A stretch of 36,139 bases of DNA from Opitutia bacterium (GCA_016187925.1 JACPIS010000018.1:1-36139), one strand, 5' to 3'. Positions 7,329 through 15,357 are shown, counted from the first letter of the stretch. Notes: generated from the sequence alone by a model not told the origin. Numbers and translations are program-made.

Positions 7329-8891
7329 ATGGCCTCCCAGAAAACCAAGTCTCCCGCCGCTCTCGCAAAATCCATCTTCCCCCGCCTCGGCCTCAGCCGA
7401 AAGATCAACCGGGGCGTCTTCGACGGCGAGTGGTCCGGCTCCGGCAAGCTGCTCTCCAGCTACTCGCCGATCGACGGCTCGCTGCTCGCGCAGATCCGCA
7501 CCGCCACGCCCGAGGAATACGAGCGCGCCCTCCGCCGCGCCGCCGCCGCCTTCGCGCAATGGCGCACCGTGCCCGCGCCCGCGCGCGGCGAGGTCATCCG
7601 CCAGCTGGGCAACGCCCTGCGCGCGGCCAAGGCCGACCTCGGCGCCCTCGTCACGCTCGAGGCGGGCAAGATCGTTGCCGAGGGTCAGGGCGAGGTGCAG
7701 GAGATGATCGACATCTGCGATTTCGCCACCGGCCTCTCGCGCCAGCTCTACGGCCTGACCATCGCCTCCGAGCGCCCCGGCCACCGCATGATGGAGCAGT
7801 GGCACCCGCTCGGCGTCGTGGGCGTCGTCACCGCCTTCAACTTCCCCGTGGCCGTCTGGGCCTGGAACACCGCGCTGGCCGCCGTCTGCGGCGACGCCTC
7901 CGTCTGGAAGCCCTCCAGCTTCACGCCGCTCTGCGCCATCGCCGTCATCAAGATCGCGGAGAAGGTCGCGCGCGCCAATAACGTCGACCCCGCGCTCTTC
8001 ACGCTGCTCGTCGGCGACGGCGCCGTCGTGGGCGAGCGCCTGCTGCACGACAAGCGCGTGCCGCTCCTCTCCGCCACCGGTTCCACCAAGATGGGCCGCC
8101 ACGTCGGCGCCGTCGTGGGCGAGCGCCTCGGCCGCACCATCCTCGAGCTCGGCGGCAACAACGCCATCCTCGTCGCGCCCAGCGCCGACCTCGACCTCGC
8201 GGCCCGCGCCATTCTCTTCGGCGCCGTCGGCACCGCCGGCCAGCGTTGCACGACGACACGCCGCATCATCGTCCACGAGTCGATCCGCGCGAAGCTCCTG
8301 AAGCGCCTCATCGCCGCCTACGAGCAGGTGCAGGTGGGCAACCCCGCCGACGCCGGCACGCTCATGGGCCCGCTCATCAACGCGCAGGGCGTCGCCGACA
8401 TGCAGGCCGCGCTCAAGGCCGTGCAGGCCGAGGGCGGCAGGATCCTCTACGGCGGCCAGCCGTTGAAGGGCAAAAAATATCCCGGCGGCTGCTATGTGCG
8501 CCCCTGCATCGTCGAGGCGCGCCACGACATGCGGATGGTGCACGAGGAGACCTTCGCCCCGATCCTCTACGTCATGGGCTACCGGAAATTCTCCGACGCG
8601 CTCGCGTGGCACAACGAGGTGCCGCAGGGCCTCAGCTCCGCCATCTTCACCACCGATCTGCACGAGGCCGAGCAGTTCCTCTGCGCCCGCGGCAGTGACT
8701 GCGGCATCGCCAACGTCAACATCGGCACCAGCGGCGCCGAGATCGGCGGCGCGTTCGGCGGCGAGAAGGAGACCGGCGGCGGCCGCGAGAGCGGCTCCGA
8801 CGCCTGGAAGGCCTACATGCGCCGCCAGACCGTCACGGTGAACTACTCCGACGCCCTCCCGCTCGCGCAAGGCATCAAGTTCGGCCACTGA
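7329..8891 (+). CDS. ALDH7/antiquitin-type aminoadipate-semialdehyde dehydrogenase
   Basis: This 520-residue protein is an NAD-dependent aldehyde dehydrogenase with all family landmarks: the cofactor segment VTAFNFPVAVWAWN, general base Glu273 in ELGGNNA, catalytic Cys307 in GQRCTTTRR and the EETFAPILYV block. The C-terminal NIGTSGAEIGGAFGGEKETG followed by GRESGSDAWKAYMRRQT is typical of the ALDH7 (antiquitin, Pcd) branch. That branch oxidises alpha-aminoadipate semialdehyde to aminoadipate in lysine degradation. The start ATG 7329 gives a normal family length; the frame is open to 7239, but that stretch is encoded by the hairpin repeat. It is the second gene of the pair and ends just before a strong terminator. 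Confidence 0.92.
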   Translation: MASQKTKSPAALAKSIFPRLGLSRKINRGVFDGEWSGSGKLLSSYSPIDGSLLAQIRTATPEEYERALRRAAAAFAQWRTVPAPARGEVIRQLGNALRAAKADLGALVTLEAGKIVAEGQGEVQEMIDICDFATGLSRQLYGLTIASERPGHRMMEQWHPLGVVGVVTAFNFPVAVWAWNTALAAVCGDASVWKPSSFTPLCAIAVIKIAEKVARANNVDPALFTLLVGDGAVVGERLLHDKRVPLLSATGSTKMGRHVGAVVGERLGRTILELGGNNAILVAPSADLDLAARAILFGAVGTAGQRCTTTRRIIVHESIRAKLLKRLIAAYEQVQVGNPADAGTLMGPLINAQGVADMQAALKAVQAEGGRILYGGQPLKGKKYPGGCYVRPCIVEARHDMRMVHEETFAPILYVMGYRKFSDALAWHNEVPQGLSSAIFTTDLHEAEQFLCARGSDCGIANVNIGTSGAEIGGAFGGEKETGGGRESGSDAWKAYMRRQTVTVNYSDALPLAQGIKFGH

Positions 8892-8936
8892 GACCGGTCG
8901 AGTCGCCACCACGAAGAATACGAATCACCCGAAACC

Positions 8937-8967
8937 AGGCCCGCCGAAACCGGCGGGCCTTTTCTTT
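8937..8967 (+). terminator. Intrinsic terminator after the ALDH gene
   Basis: A perfect 10-bp GC stem (AGGCCCGCCG at 8937-8946, CGGCGGGCCT at 8951-8960) with an AAAC loop is followed by TTTCTTT. It lies 46 bp past the ALDH stop codon. Confidence 0.85.
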
Positions 8968-8985
8968 GCGGGAGCTGCCGATCGC

Positions 8986-9056
8986 GGCTCACGAGGACGT
9001 GAGCCCTCCAGGACGGAGCCAGCGGAGCACGGCTCACGAGGACGTGAGCCCTCCAG
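8986..9056 (+). repeat. Two tandem copies of a GGCTCACG/AGGA hairpin repeat
   Basis: A 28-bp unit beginning at 8985 recurs exactly at 9030. Each copy has an 8-bp stem (GGCTCACG with CGTGAGCC), an AGGA tetraloop and a CTCCAGG tail, with a 45-bp period. The architecture matches the hairpins at 7245-7295 and 23482-23505, where the stem bases differ. It lies between the terminator and the convergent MaoC gene. Confidence 0.7.
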
Positions 9057-9073
9057 GGCGGAGGCCAGCGATT

Positions 9074-9538
9074 TTAGAGCCGCGGCGCGTTCGCCGCGGC
9101 GGGCCGGCGCAACACCAACTGCAGCGAGGTCATGACTTCGACCGCTTCGTCGCGTTGGTTGAAAGTCGTGCTGCGCACCCGCACGAGGCCGCGGTCGGGT
9201 TTTGAGCGTGAGGGACGCTTCTCCACGATCTCGCTGACGACGGTGAGCGTGTCACCGGGCAGGACGGGCCGCGGCCATTCGATCTTGTCCACGCCGAGGC
9301 CGATGGAGCCGCCGGCCAGCTGCAACTCGCCTTGCACCATCAGGCGCATCGTCAGCGCCGCGGTGTGCCAGCCGCTCGCCACCAGCCGGCCGAAAACGCT
9401 GTGCGGCGCCGCGGCGGGATCCGTGTGAAAAGGCTGCGGATCATACTGCCGGGCAAAAGCGATGAGCTCGGCCTCGGTCACGGTGACGGAGCCGGTGCGA
9501 TACTGGTCACCGACCTGCAAGTCCTCGAAGTAGCGCAT
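9074..9538 (-). CDS. MaoC-like hot-dog (R)-enoyl-CoA hydratase family protein
   Basis: This 154-residue single hot-dog domain protein has the MaoC hydratase signature: FEDLQVGDQYRTGSVTVTE, then FARQYDPQPFHTDP with the usual catalytic Asp and His. SVFGRLVASGWHTAALTMRL and the RPVLPGDTL loop follow. Family members hydrate trans-2-enoyl-CoA or related acyl-CoAs in fatty-acid, polyhydroxyalkanoate or branched-chain metabolism; the substrate here is unknown. The start ATG 9538 puts the conserved RYFEDLQVG at the very N-terminus. It converges on the ALDH operon and appears to be monocistronic. Confidence 0.88.
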   Translation of the reverse strand: MRYFEDLQVGDQYRTGSVTVTEAELIAFARQYDPQPFHTDPAAAPHSVFGRLVASGWHTAALTMRLMVQGELQLAGGSIGLGVDKIEWPRPVLPGDTLTVVSEIVEKRPSRSKPDRGLVRVRSTTFNQRDEAVEVMTSLQLVLRRPAAANAPRL

Positions 9539-9777
9539 GGGTTAAGGGTGAAAAAGGAGGTCCGTTCGGGTACCCGGCATGGTTTTCTTCTGCTTCGGGA
9601 ACGCAAGCCCGGGAGCAGGGATTGCAGCTCAGCCCGCAGCAACGGGATGCGGATCACTTTCGGCGCAGTAAGCATTTTCATCGGCGCAAACAGATCGGCT
9701 GCAGAGTGGGGCAGAGGCCGGCGGCGGCGTTGAGACCGGGGGGCGCGCCGCTATCCTCGGGGCAGATTCCTGAGCAT

Positions 9778-9841
9778 GGCGCGTCCGCGCGAGGTAGCCG
9801 GCGGATGATAGCCCGCTGGGGTTCGATTCCCCAACGCGCCT
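9778..9841 (+). other. tRNA-like 3' half (T-arm and acceptor), anticodon arm missing
   Basis: GGCGCGT (9778-9784) pairs perfectly with ACGCGCC (9834-9840). Between them is a canonical T-arm: stem TGGGG/CCCCA (9817-9821, 9829-9833) and loop TTCGATT (9822-9828). The spacing matches a tRNA 3' half ending in discriminator T9841. Only 32 nt separate acceptor and T-arm, where a tRNA needs about 41, so there is no room for both D and anticodon arms and I cannot assign an anticodon. It may be a decayed tRNA, an integration-site relic or coincidence. The gene-free stretch 9539-10124 otherwise holds only repeats. Confidence 0.35.
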
Positions 9842-9956
9842 TCAGGAGCCTCCCGCTTCGGGCGGCGGGGCGCCGGTTTCAGGCGGAAAACCCCGCTGAT
9901 CACGCGGATGGCACGCGGATTTTGGCTGAGAAGCCCAATTCTCAGACGAATTTTGG

Positions 9957-10032
9957 AACGCATTTCAAAACCTTGCTCCCTCGTAGGGGCGCGCCTTGTG
10001 CGCGCCCGGGCGTGGGCAAGCCACGTCCTTGC
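9957..10032. repeat. Dispersed repeat with REP pair, reversed copy of 400-475
   Basis: A CATTTCAAAA flank leads to GTAG (9983-9986), hairpin GGGCGCGC/GCGCGCCC (9987-9994, 10000-10007; loop CTTGT) and a second, slightly degraded hairpin starting GGGCGTGG (10008-10015). This is the reverse complement of the 403-452 element plus about 20 bp of its flank. Nearby (9890-9930 and 10040-10080) are stretches rich in CGCGGAT/ATCCGCG words that recur at 14090-14135. Confidence 0.6.
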
Positions 10033-10124
10033 ACGTCCAAGGGCTTTATCCGCGTCGATCGGCGGTATCCGCGGAAAATCCCGGCTCGATCCTTCCGGTG
10101 CGCCACGCCGGCGGCATCCGAACG

Positions 10125-10856
10125 TCAAAACTTCGTCCCGAGATAGTGCGGGAGCATCTTGCGCCACCAAGGCCAGTCGTGGTTCACGTCGTGGCCCCAG
10201 AGGTCGATGGTGTGCGGGATCTGCTTGAGGGAAAGCACGTGGTCGATCGCGACGGACGACGAGGGCTTCTCGTAGGCGCCCTGGCCGGAGACGAAGTGGA
10301 TGTGCCGCTTCGCGCGGAGCTGGCCGAGCTGGGTCTCGTCGGTGAGGTTGGGGAGGTAGTCGAGCGGGGAGTTGAAATAGACGTCCTCGTCCCAGTAGCC
10401 CTGGGTGTAGTCCTTGAGGTCGTAGCTGCCGGACATCGCGATGCAGCCGTCGATGAGGTCGGGGCGGCGGAAGAGGGTGTTGGCGGCGTGGAGCGCGCCG
10501 AAGGAGGCGCCGGCGGTGATGATCGGCACGCGGCCCTGGCAGTGGTGGTGGATGAAGGGCGCGACCTCGTCGCACACGTAGCCGTTGAACTGCTGGTGGC
10601 GGACGGATTTCTGGCGCGGCTCCACGGCGTCGTTCAGCCAGCTCTCGCTGTTGATGGAGTTGATCGAGAAAACCTTCACCTTGCCCGCGTCGATGAACGG
10701 CGCGAGGGCGTCGATCACTTGGAAGCGCTCATACTCGAGGTAATCCGCCGCGGCGGTGGGGAACATGAGCAGCGCGAAGCCGTAGTGGCCGTACACGGCG
10801 ATCTCCATGTTCTTGTTGAGGCGCGGCGAGTGCCACTGATGGATTTCGCGGTTCAT
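10125..10856 (-). CDS. Putative alpha/beta-hydrolase esterase
   Basis: This 243-residue protein carries a nucleophile elbow GASFGAL with Ser at the centre, preceded by hydrophobic strands (RVPIITA) and followed by DLIDGCIAMSGSYDL. A candidate Asp lies in the RHIHFVSGQGAYE region and a candidate catalytic His in the C-terminal HDVNHDWPWWRKMLPHYL. It matches the 'putative esterase' family (esterase D / COG4947-like); the substrate is unknown. The ATG at 10856 gives a protein that starts in the conserved NREIHQWHSP region. Upstream in-frame ATGs to 10970 would add a Pro-rich, non-conserved stretch. No strong ribosome site is visible at either. It has no signal peptide, so it is probably cytoplasmic. 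Confidence 0.85.
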   Translation of the reverse strand: MNREIHQWHSPRLNKNMEIAVYGHYGFALLMFPTAAADYLEYERFQVIDALAPFIDAGKVKVFSINSINSESWLNDAVEPRQKSVRHQQFNGYVCDEVAPFIHHHCQGRVPIITAGASFGALHAANTLFRRPDLIDGCIAMSGSYDLKDYTQGYWDEDVYFNSPLDYLPNLTDETQLGQLRAKRHIHFVSGQGAYEKPSSSVAIDHVLSLKQIPHTIDLWGHDVNHDWPWWRKMLPHYLGTKF

Positions 10857-11043
10857 GGAATAAGGGCGATCGGCGGGCGGAGGGGGAACCGCGTCCGGCG
10901 ACGGGGGCAGGGAAGCGGAGACGATGCGGCGCAGCAAGCCCGGAGGGCGCAACGTGCACGCTGCGCTCATGCACCACGCCGGGCGCGCGGCGCCCCGGGC
11001 GGGCTGGGCCGCCGCGCGGCGGTACGTCGCCGGGAGCGCGCGC

Positions 11044-11496
11044 TCAGATCAGGTGCTTGTCGGCGGGCGGGATGATGATCACGCCGCACTTGGCGCGCTT
11101 GATGATGCCGCTCGCCGTGCTGCCGACGAGGAAGTCGTAGAGCTTCCCGTGGCCGTGCGAACCCATGAGGATGTAGTCGACCTTGTTTTTCTCGGCTTCC
11201 TCGCGGATGAGCGTCACCGGCGGGCCGATGAGGACCTTCACCTCGCAGGCGATGTTGGCCGTGCGGAACATCTCGCTGAAGGCGGTGAGCTTGGTCTTGG
11301 CCGCCTTTTCATTGGCGTCCATGGCCTCCTGGATGACCTCGACCGGCAGGGCATACTCGGCCGTGGCGACGACGGGCGGCTGCACCACGTGGACAAGAAT
11401 CACCTTGCCGCCGAAGGCGCGCGCGAAACCGACCGCGGAATCGATCACCTCGTCGGTGACCGGGGAGAAATCGACCGGCACGAGGAATGTTTTCAT
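11044..11496 (-). CDS. Universal stress protein (UspA family)
   Basis: This 150-residue single Usp domain begins with MKTFLVPVDFSPVTDEVIDSA. It ends with the nucleotide-binding signature GSHGHGKLYDFLVGSTASGII followed by IKRAKCGVIIIPP, that is, the G-x2-G-x9-G-S/T pattern of ATP-binding Usps. The product is a cytoplasmic stress or energy-state protein whose precise role varies by organism. It is transcribed divergently from the EF-hand protein gene; the two starts are about 140 bp apart. Confidence 0.92.
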   Translation of the reverse strand: MKTFLVPVDFSPVTDEVIDSAVGFARAFGGKVILVHVVQPPVVATAEYALPVEVIQEAMDANEKAAKTKLTAFSEMFRTANIACEVKVLIGPPVTLIREEAEKNKVDYILMGSHGHGKLYDFLVGSTASGIIKRAKCGVIIIPPADKHLI

Positions 11497-11632
11497 GATG
11501 AAAGTATAGACTCCGGCAGGTCCGAGGCCAGCGCAGACCTTGCCCAACGCTGTGCAGTATTTGCCCGCGGCGACGTCTTCGCGTTTGCCAACTTCGCCGC
11601 CAAACGGGAGCATGGCGGCGTTCCTTTCCCTT

Positions 11633-13852
11633 ATGGCGCACACACCGTTCCCTTCGCACGTCTGGAAGTTCTTTCGCACCGGCGGGCTCGACCAGGTTTC
11701 CCTCGAGACCGCGGCCGATCTGCTCAACCTGGAGCAACTCGACCCGAAGCTCTGGGTCGCGCTGAGCTGCCCCGTCAAGGGGCTGGAACTCGACGAGCGC
11801 ACGCTCGCGCTCATCGACACCGACGGCGACGGGCGCATCCGCGTGCCCGAGCTGCTCGCCGCCGTCAAGTGGGCCGCCGCCCGCCTGAAAGACGCGGGCA
11901 CCCTGCTCCCGGGCGGCGGCGCCCTGCCGCTCACGGCCATCAACGACGCCACGCCCGAAGGCCGCATCCTGCTCGCTTCCGCGCGCCAGATCCTTGGCAA
12001 CCTCGGCAAGAAGGGCGAAGCCGCCATCTCCGTCGCCGACAGCGGCAACACCGCCCAGATCTTCGCCGCCAGTGCGCTCAACGGCGACGGCGTCATCCCG
12101 CCCGAGGCGACCGACGACCCCGCCGTGCAGGCGCTCATCAAGGACATCGTCGCCTGCATGGGCGGCACGCCCGACCGCACCGGCTCCATCGGCGTCACCT
12201 CCGAGAAGATCGACGCCTTCTTCACCGAGCTCACCGCCTACAACGCATGGGTGGGGCAGAGCGGCGCCAAGGACATCGCCGTGCTCGGCGAGGACACCGA
12301 CGCCGCGGTCGCCGCGCTCCGGGCCGTGCGCCCGAAGGTGGAGGATTATTTCGGCCGCTGCCGGCTGGCCGCCTTCGACGGCCGCGCCGCCGCCGCGCTC
12401 AACCGCAGCGAGGCCGAGTACCTCGCCATCGCCGCCAAGGACCTGCGCATCACGGCCGACGAGGTCGTCGGCTTTCCACTCGCGCGCATCGAGGCGGGCC
12501 GGCCGCTGCCGCTGGCCGAGGGCGTCAACCCCGCGTGGGCCGCCGCGCTGGCCAATCTCCAGCGTTCCGCCGTCTCGCCCGTGCTCGGCGCGGACAAGAC
12601 CGCGCTCAGCGAGGCCTACTGGGCCGCGCTCAACGCCCGGTTCGCCGCCTACGAGACCTGGCTCGGCGGCAAGCCCGGCAGCGCCGTTGAAAAACTCGGC
12701 CTGCCCCGCATCCGCGAAATCCTCGAGGGCCGCGGCCTCGACGCGCTCGCCCCGCTCGTCGCGCAGGACAAGGCGCTCGAGCCCGAGTTCAAGGCCATCA
12801 GCGACGTCGACCGCCTCACGCACTACCACCGCGACCTCGGCGCACTGCTCCACAATTTCGTCAATTTCGCCGACTTCTACTCGCGCGACAAGTGGGCCGT
12901 CTTCCAGGCCGGCACGCTCTACCTCGACAGCCGCAGCACCGAGCTGTGCATCCGGGTTGACGGCGCCAGCCCGCTCGCCGCCATGAGCAAGACCTACATC
13001 GCCTACTGCACCTGCACCCGCGCCGGCGGCAAGACGATGGCCATCGCCGCGTGCTTCACGCAGGGCGACAGCGATTATCTCTTCACCGGCCGCCACGGCG
13101 TCTTCTACGACCGCGCGGGCGACGATTGGGACGCCGTCGTCACCAGCATCGTCGACAACCCCATCAGCATCGGCCAGGCGTTCTGGTCGCCGTACAAGAA
13201 ATTCATCCGCCTGATCGAGGAGCAGGTGGCCAAGCGCGCCGCCGCCGCCGAGGCCGAGTCCTCCGGCAAGCTCGCCACCGCCGCGGAAAAGACGGCCAAC
13301 GCCGACAAGGCCGCCGCCGCCCCGCCGAAGAAAATCGACGTCGGCACGGTCGCCGCCCTGGGCGTCGCCGTCGGCGCCATCGGCGGTGCGCTCGGCGCCA
13401 TCGCCACCGGTCTCGCCAAGCTCGCCGTCTGGCAGCTGCCGCTCGTCGTGCTCGGCCTGATGCTCATCATTTCGCTGCCCTCGATGGCCATCGCGTGGCT
13501 CAAGCTCCGCCAGCGCACGCTCGGGCCGCTGCTCGAGGCCAACGGCTGGGCCATCAACGGCCGCGTGGCCATCAACATCCCGTTCGGTTCCGCCCTCACC
13601 GACATGGCGAAGAAGCCCGCCGGCGCGAAGCTCTCGCTCGAGGACCCCTACGAGGACAAGGCGGCCGCGCGCCGCCGCCGGCAGATCATCCTCGGGGGAC
13701 TCCTCCTCGCCGCCCTCGCCGCCGCCGCGTGGATCCGCTGGGACGCCACCCGGCATCCCGGCGCCGACGGCAAGCCGCGCTACTTCTGGCAGGAACGCCC
13801 CGCGCCCGCCGTGCAGGTCGCGACCCCCGCCACCGAGCCGGCGAAACCCTGA
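11633..13852 (+). CDS. Large membrane-anchored EF-hand protein, unknown function
   Basis: This protein has about 739 residues. Near its N-terminus it carries a canonical EF-hand calcium loop, DTDGDGRIRVPE. A weaker second site, LNGDGVIPPE, lies about 90 residues on. A long helical Ala-rich soluble region follows. An Ala/Lys-rich linker (AAEKTANADKAAAAPPKK) leads to three hydrophobic segments (VAALGVAVGAIGGALGAIA; LPLVVLGLMLIISLPSMAIA; IILGGLLLAALAAAAWI). The C-terminus is Pro-rich. I infer inner-membrane attachment and calcium binding; I do not recognise a catalytic domain. ATG 11633 and ATG 11612 are both possible starts: 11612 has GGGAG too close for a normal ribosome site, and 11633 has none. 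Confidence 0.8.
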   Translation: MAHTPFPSHVWKFFRTGGLDQVSLETAADLLNLEQLDPKLWVALSCPVKGLELDERTLALIDTDGDGRIRVPELLAAVKWAAARLKDAGTLLPGGGALPLTAINDATPEGRILLASARQILGNLGKKGEAAISVADSGNTAQIFAASALNGDGVIPPEATDDPAVQALIKDIVACMGGTPDRTGSIGVTSEKIDAFFTELTAYNAWVGQSGAKDIAVLGEDTDAAVAALRAVRPKVEDYFGRCRLAAFDGRAAAALNRSEAEYLAIAAKDLRITADEVVGFPLARIEAGRPLPLAEGVNPAWAAALANLQRSAVSPVLGADKTALSEAYWAALNARFAAYETWLGGKPGSAVEKLGLPRIREILEGRGLDALAPLVAQDKALEPEFKAISDVDRLTHYHRDLGALLHNFVNFADFYSRDKWAVFQAGTLYLDSRSTELCIRVDGASPLAAMSKTYIAYCTCTRAGGKTMAIAACFTQGDSDYLFTGRHGVFYDRAGDDWDAVVTSIVDNPISIGQAFWSPYKKFIRLIEEQVAKRAAAAEAESSGKLATAAEKTANADKAAAAPPKKIDVGTVAALGVAVGAIGGALGAIATGLAKLAVWQLPLVVLGLMLIISLPSMAIAWLKLRQRTLGPLLEANGWAINGRVAINIPFGSALTDMAKKPAGAKLSLEDPYEDKAAARRRRQIILGGLLLAALAAAAWIRWDATRHPGADGKPRYFWQERPAPAVQVATPATEPAKP

Positions 13853-13874
13853 AGCCCCGGCGCGCTTCCGAAAA

Positions 13875-13955
13875 GGTGGAGCGGATTGACCTCCACCGAG
13901 CCGGAGGCGACATCGGATATCCGCGCAGAACGCGTTGAGGTCAACGCGTTCCACC
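13875..13955. repeat. Paired palindromes, GGTGGA...TCCACC ends
   Basis: GGTGGAG / CCTCCACC brackets a first small hairpin (13875-13897). A perfect 11-bp stem GAACGCGTTGA/TCAACGCGTTC with a GG loop (13928-13951) is followed by CACC. It starts 22 bp after the EF-hand gene stop and could define its mRNA end; there is no T-tract. The gene-free stretch 13853-14464 contains only repeats. Confidence 0.55.
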
Positions 13956-13972
13956 CGCGCTCACTTCGGAAG

Positions 13973-14051
13973 GTAGGGCGAGGCGTCCCGCCGAGCCGCG
14001 GTACCGGGGCGTGTCTCGCCCGCACCGGGGGCGCGCGAGGTGCGCTCCTAC
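13973..14051. repeat. GTAG-headed REP followed by degenerate BIME
   Basis: GTAG (13973-13976) precedes the stem GGCGAGGCG/CGCCGAGCC (13977-13985, 13989-13997; loop TCC), which keeps the TC/TC internal mismatch seen at 271-334. A decayed double hairpin with GTAC start and CTAC end (14048-14051) follows. A near-identical copy is at 14178-14254. Confidence 0.6.
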
Positions 14052-14148
14052 GCCATTCTGTTTCCCTGGTCCTGTCTTCTTGGAATCGGATTTATCTCCG
14101 AAAATCCGCGTTCATTCGCGTGATCCGCGGAGTTCTTCTGTCTGCGCC

Positions 14149-14170
14149 CGCGCTCACTTCGTGATGCAGA
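14149..14170. repeat. Extra copy of the acid phosphatase 3' end
   Basis: The string CGCGCTCACTTCGTGATG plus four bases repeats, with about one mismatch, the last codons, stop and downstream bases of the acid phosphatase gene at 14459-14480. A 13-bp piece recurs at 13956-13968. Each of these two extra copies lies just upstream of a GTAG-headed REP, suggesting duplication or capture of a gene end together with REP movement, or a decayed paralogue. Confidence 0.45.
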
Positions 14171-14177
14171 GGAAAAG

Positions 14178-14254
14178 GTAGGGCGAGGCGTCCCGCCGAG
14201 CCGCGGTACCGGGGCGTGGCTCGACCGCGCCCGGGCGCGCACGAGGTGCGCCCC
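14178..14254. repeat. GTAG-headed REP plus BIME, second copy
   Basis: GTAG (14178-14181) and the stem GGCGAGGCG/CGCCGAGCC (14182-14190, 14194-14202; loop TCC) match 13973-13997. The following double hairpin (14205-14254) resembles 403-452, with GGGCGCGC pairing GTGCGCCC through a G-T change. Confidence 0.6.
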
Positions 14255-14310
14255 TGCAATTCCATGAGCGAGGATCAGCGCAGATCAGGGCGCGTGTTCA
14301 AACCCGGTTT

Positions 14311-14396
14311 GTCATCCTGAGCGACGCGAAGGATCCACGGCATCGAAGGCCATATCGCGAGCGAAAATAGGGATTCTTCACTTCGTTCAGAATGAC
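14311..14396. repeat. Imperfect inverted repeat, GTCATCCTGAGCG... type
   Basis: The 26-bp arm starting GTCATCCTGAGCGACGCG (14311-14336) pairs with GGATTCTTCACTTCG... (14371-14396) at about 21 of 26 positions, separated by 34 bp. A solo right arm lies at 25769-25794 between parE and parC. It is a dispersed, probably mobile palindrome unrelated to the GTAG set. Confidence 0.55.
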
Positions 14397-14464
14397 AGGT
14401 TGAGTTGATTGGTGGGGTTAGAAGACGCACCCTGGTGGTTACCCACGGCGCGTGCCGCCCGCGC

Positions 14465-15127
14465 TCACTTCGTGATGTAGAACGGATTCGGGAGCTTGAA
14501 CGTTCGCTCGGCGTAGCCGCCGTTCAGGTCGCTCCGCTGGTCGCCGATGTTGGCGATGATCGTCCAGCCTTCCTCGGTGTATTTCTTGCGCATCGCGGTC
14601 TTGAACGCCTCGGTGGTCTGCGCCGGCTCCACCGGCTTGAAATGGATGGCGAGGTAATCGGTGAAGCCGTCGGCGTGCAGGTTTTTCTCCGTGCCGGGGC
14701 GGTCGGACTCCTTGCGACCGGTCAGGAAGATGACGGCCACGCCGCGCGCGCGCGCGGCCTGGTAGATGCGGCGCACGGGCTCGATGACCGGGGCCCGCGC
14801 CTCGGCCACCCAGGCGTCCCAATGGTCGGGCACGTAGCCGAAGTCCTGGGCGCGCATGTGCGGCAGGTTGGAGAGCGTCGTCTCGTCGATGTCGAACACG
14901 AGGGCGAGTTTCTGCCCGCGTTGGGCCGTGCGCTGGAGGATCCACGCCTCCGCCACGGCGGCATCGTGCGCCAGGTCCTGCTCGTAATAGCCTTGGTCGA
15001 TGTAGGCTTTGATCTCCTGCTTGAGCAGGTAGAGGTTCTGCGGCTCGCGGGAGGCCGGCGCGGAGGAGCAGCCAAAGAGCGCCAGCGCGAGCAGGGCGGG
15101 CAGCCAACGGAGGAAAGGCTTGTTCAT
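14465..15127 (-). CDS. HAD-family (class IIIB) acid phosphatase lipoprotein
   Basis: This 220-residue protein starts with a lipoprotein signal peptide ending LALFGC (Cys20), so it is membrane-anchored outside the cytoplasm. The HAD motifs are motif I VFDIDETTLSN (Asp79, Asp81), motif II FLTGRKES and motif IV NIGDQRSDLNGGYAE, the DDDD pattern of class B/C non-specific acid phosphatases such as e(P4)/OlpA. The likely role is dephosphorylation of nucleotides or small phosphoesters for uptake. It stands alone on the minus strand between two repeat clusters. A copy of its 3' end lies at 14149-14170. Confidence 0.9.
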   Translation of the reverse strand: MNKPFLRWLPALLALALFGCSSAPASREPQNLYLLKQEIKAYIDQGYYEQDLAHDAAVAEAWILQRTAQRGQKLALVFDIDETTLSNLPHMRAQDFGYVPDHWDAWVAEARAPVIEPVRRIYQAARARGVAVIFLTGRKESDRPGTEKNLHADGFTDYLAIHFKPVEPAQTTEAFKTAMRKKYTEEGWTIIANIGDQRSDLNGGYAERTFKLPNPFYITK

Positions 15128-15227
15128 GGGGCGGTGATTCCGGCGGGACCGGAAACGGGGACGGCCAATGTGAAGGATTTTGCCGCCGGGCGGAAGACGA
15201 GAATTGATGGAGGGCGAAGGCGAGAGA

Positions 15228-15313
15228 CTTGAGGCTAGAGGCTGGAGGCTAAAGGCTAGAGGGCAGGGGACGGAGAACAGAGGGCAGGGGACGGAGAACA
15301 GAGGACGGAGAAC
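15228..15313. repeat. Low-complexity and 21-bp tandem repeats
   Basis: GGCT(A/G)GAGGCT-type words (15232-15260) pass into a 21-bp unit, AGAGGGCAGGGGACGGAGAA plus C, at 15258-15278 and 15279-15299, with a shortened third copy to 15313. Purines dominate one strand. No gene is evident in 15128-15692; it holds these repeats, the dispersed words at 15358-15452 and the vsr 3' copy. Confidence 0.6.
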
Positions 15314-15357
15314 GGAAGGCAGAATTCAGAAGCCAGGAAACCGGGAGGAGATTTTTT

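Noticed and set aside
8986-9056. CRISPR array
   Set aside because: There are only two repeat copies, palindromic and with a 17-bp spacer; no cas genes are in the window.
9778-9841. A complete tRNA gene
   Set aside because: The central region is too short for D and anticodon arms. Extending to an alternative 5' partner at 9742 gives about 99 nt but no convincing anticodon stem-loop for a Ser, Leu or Sec tRNA.
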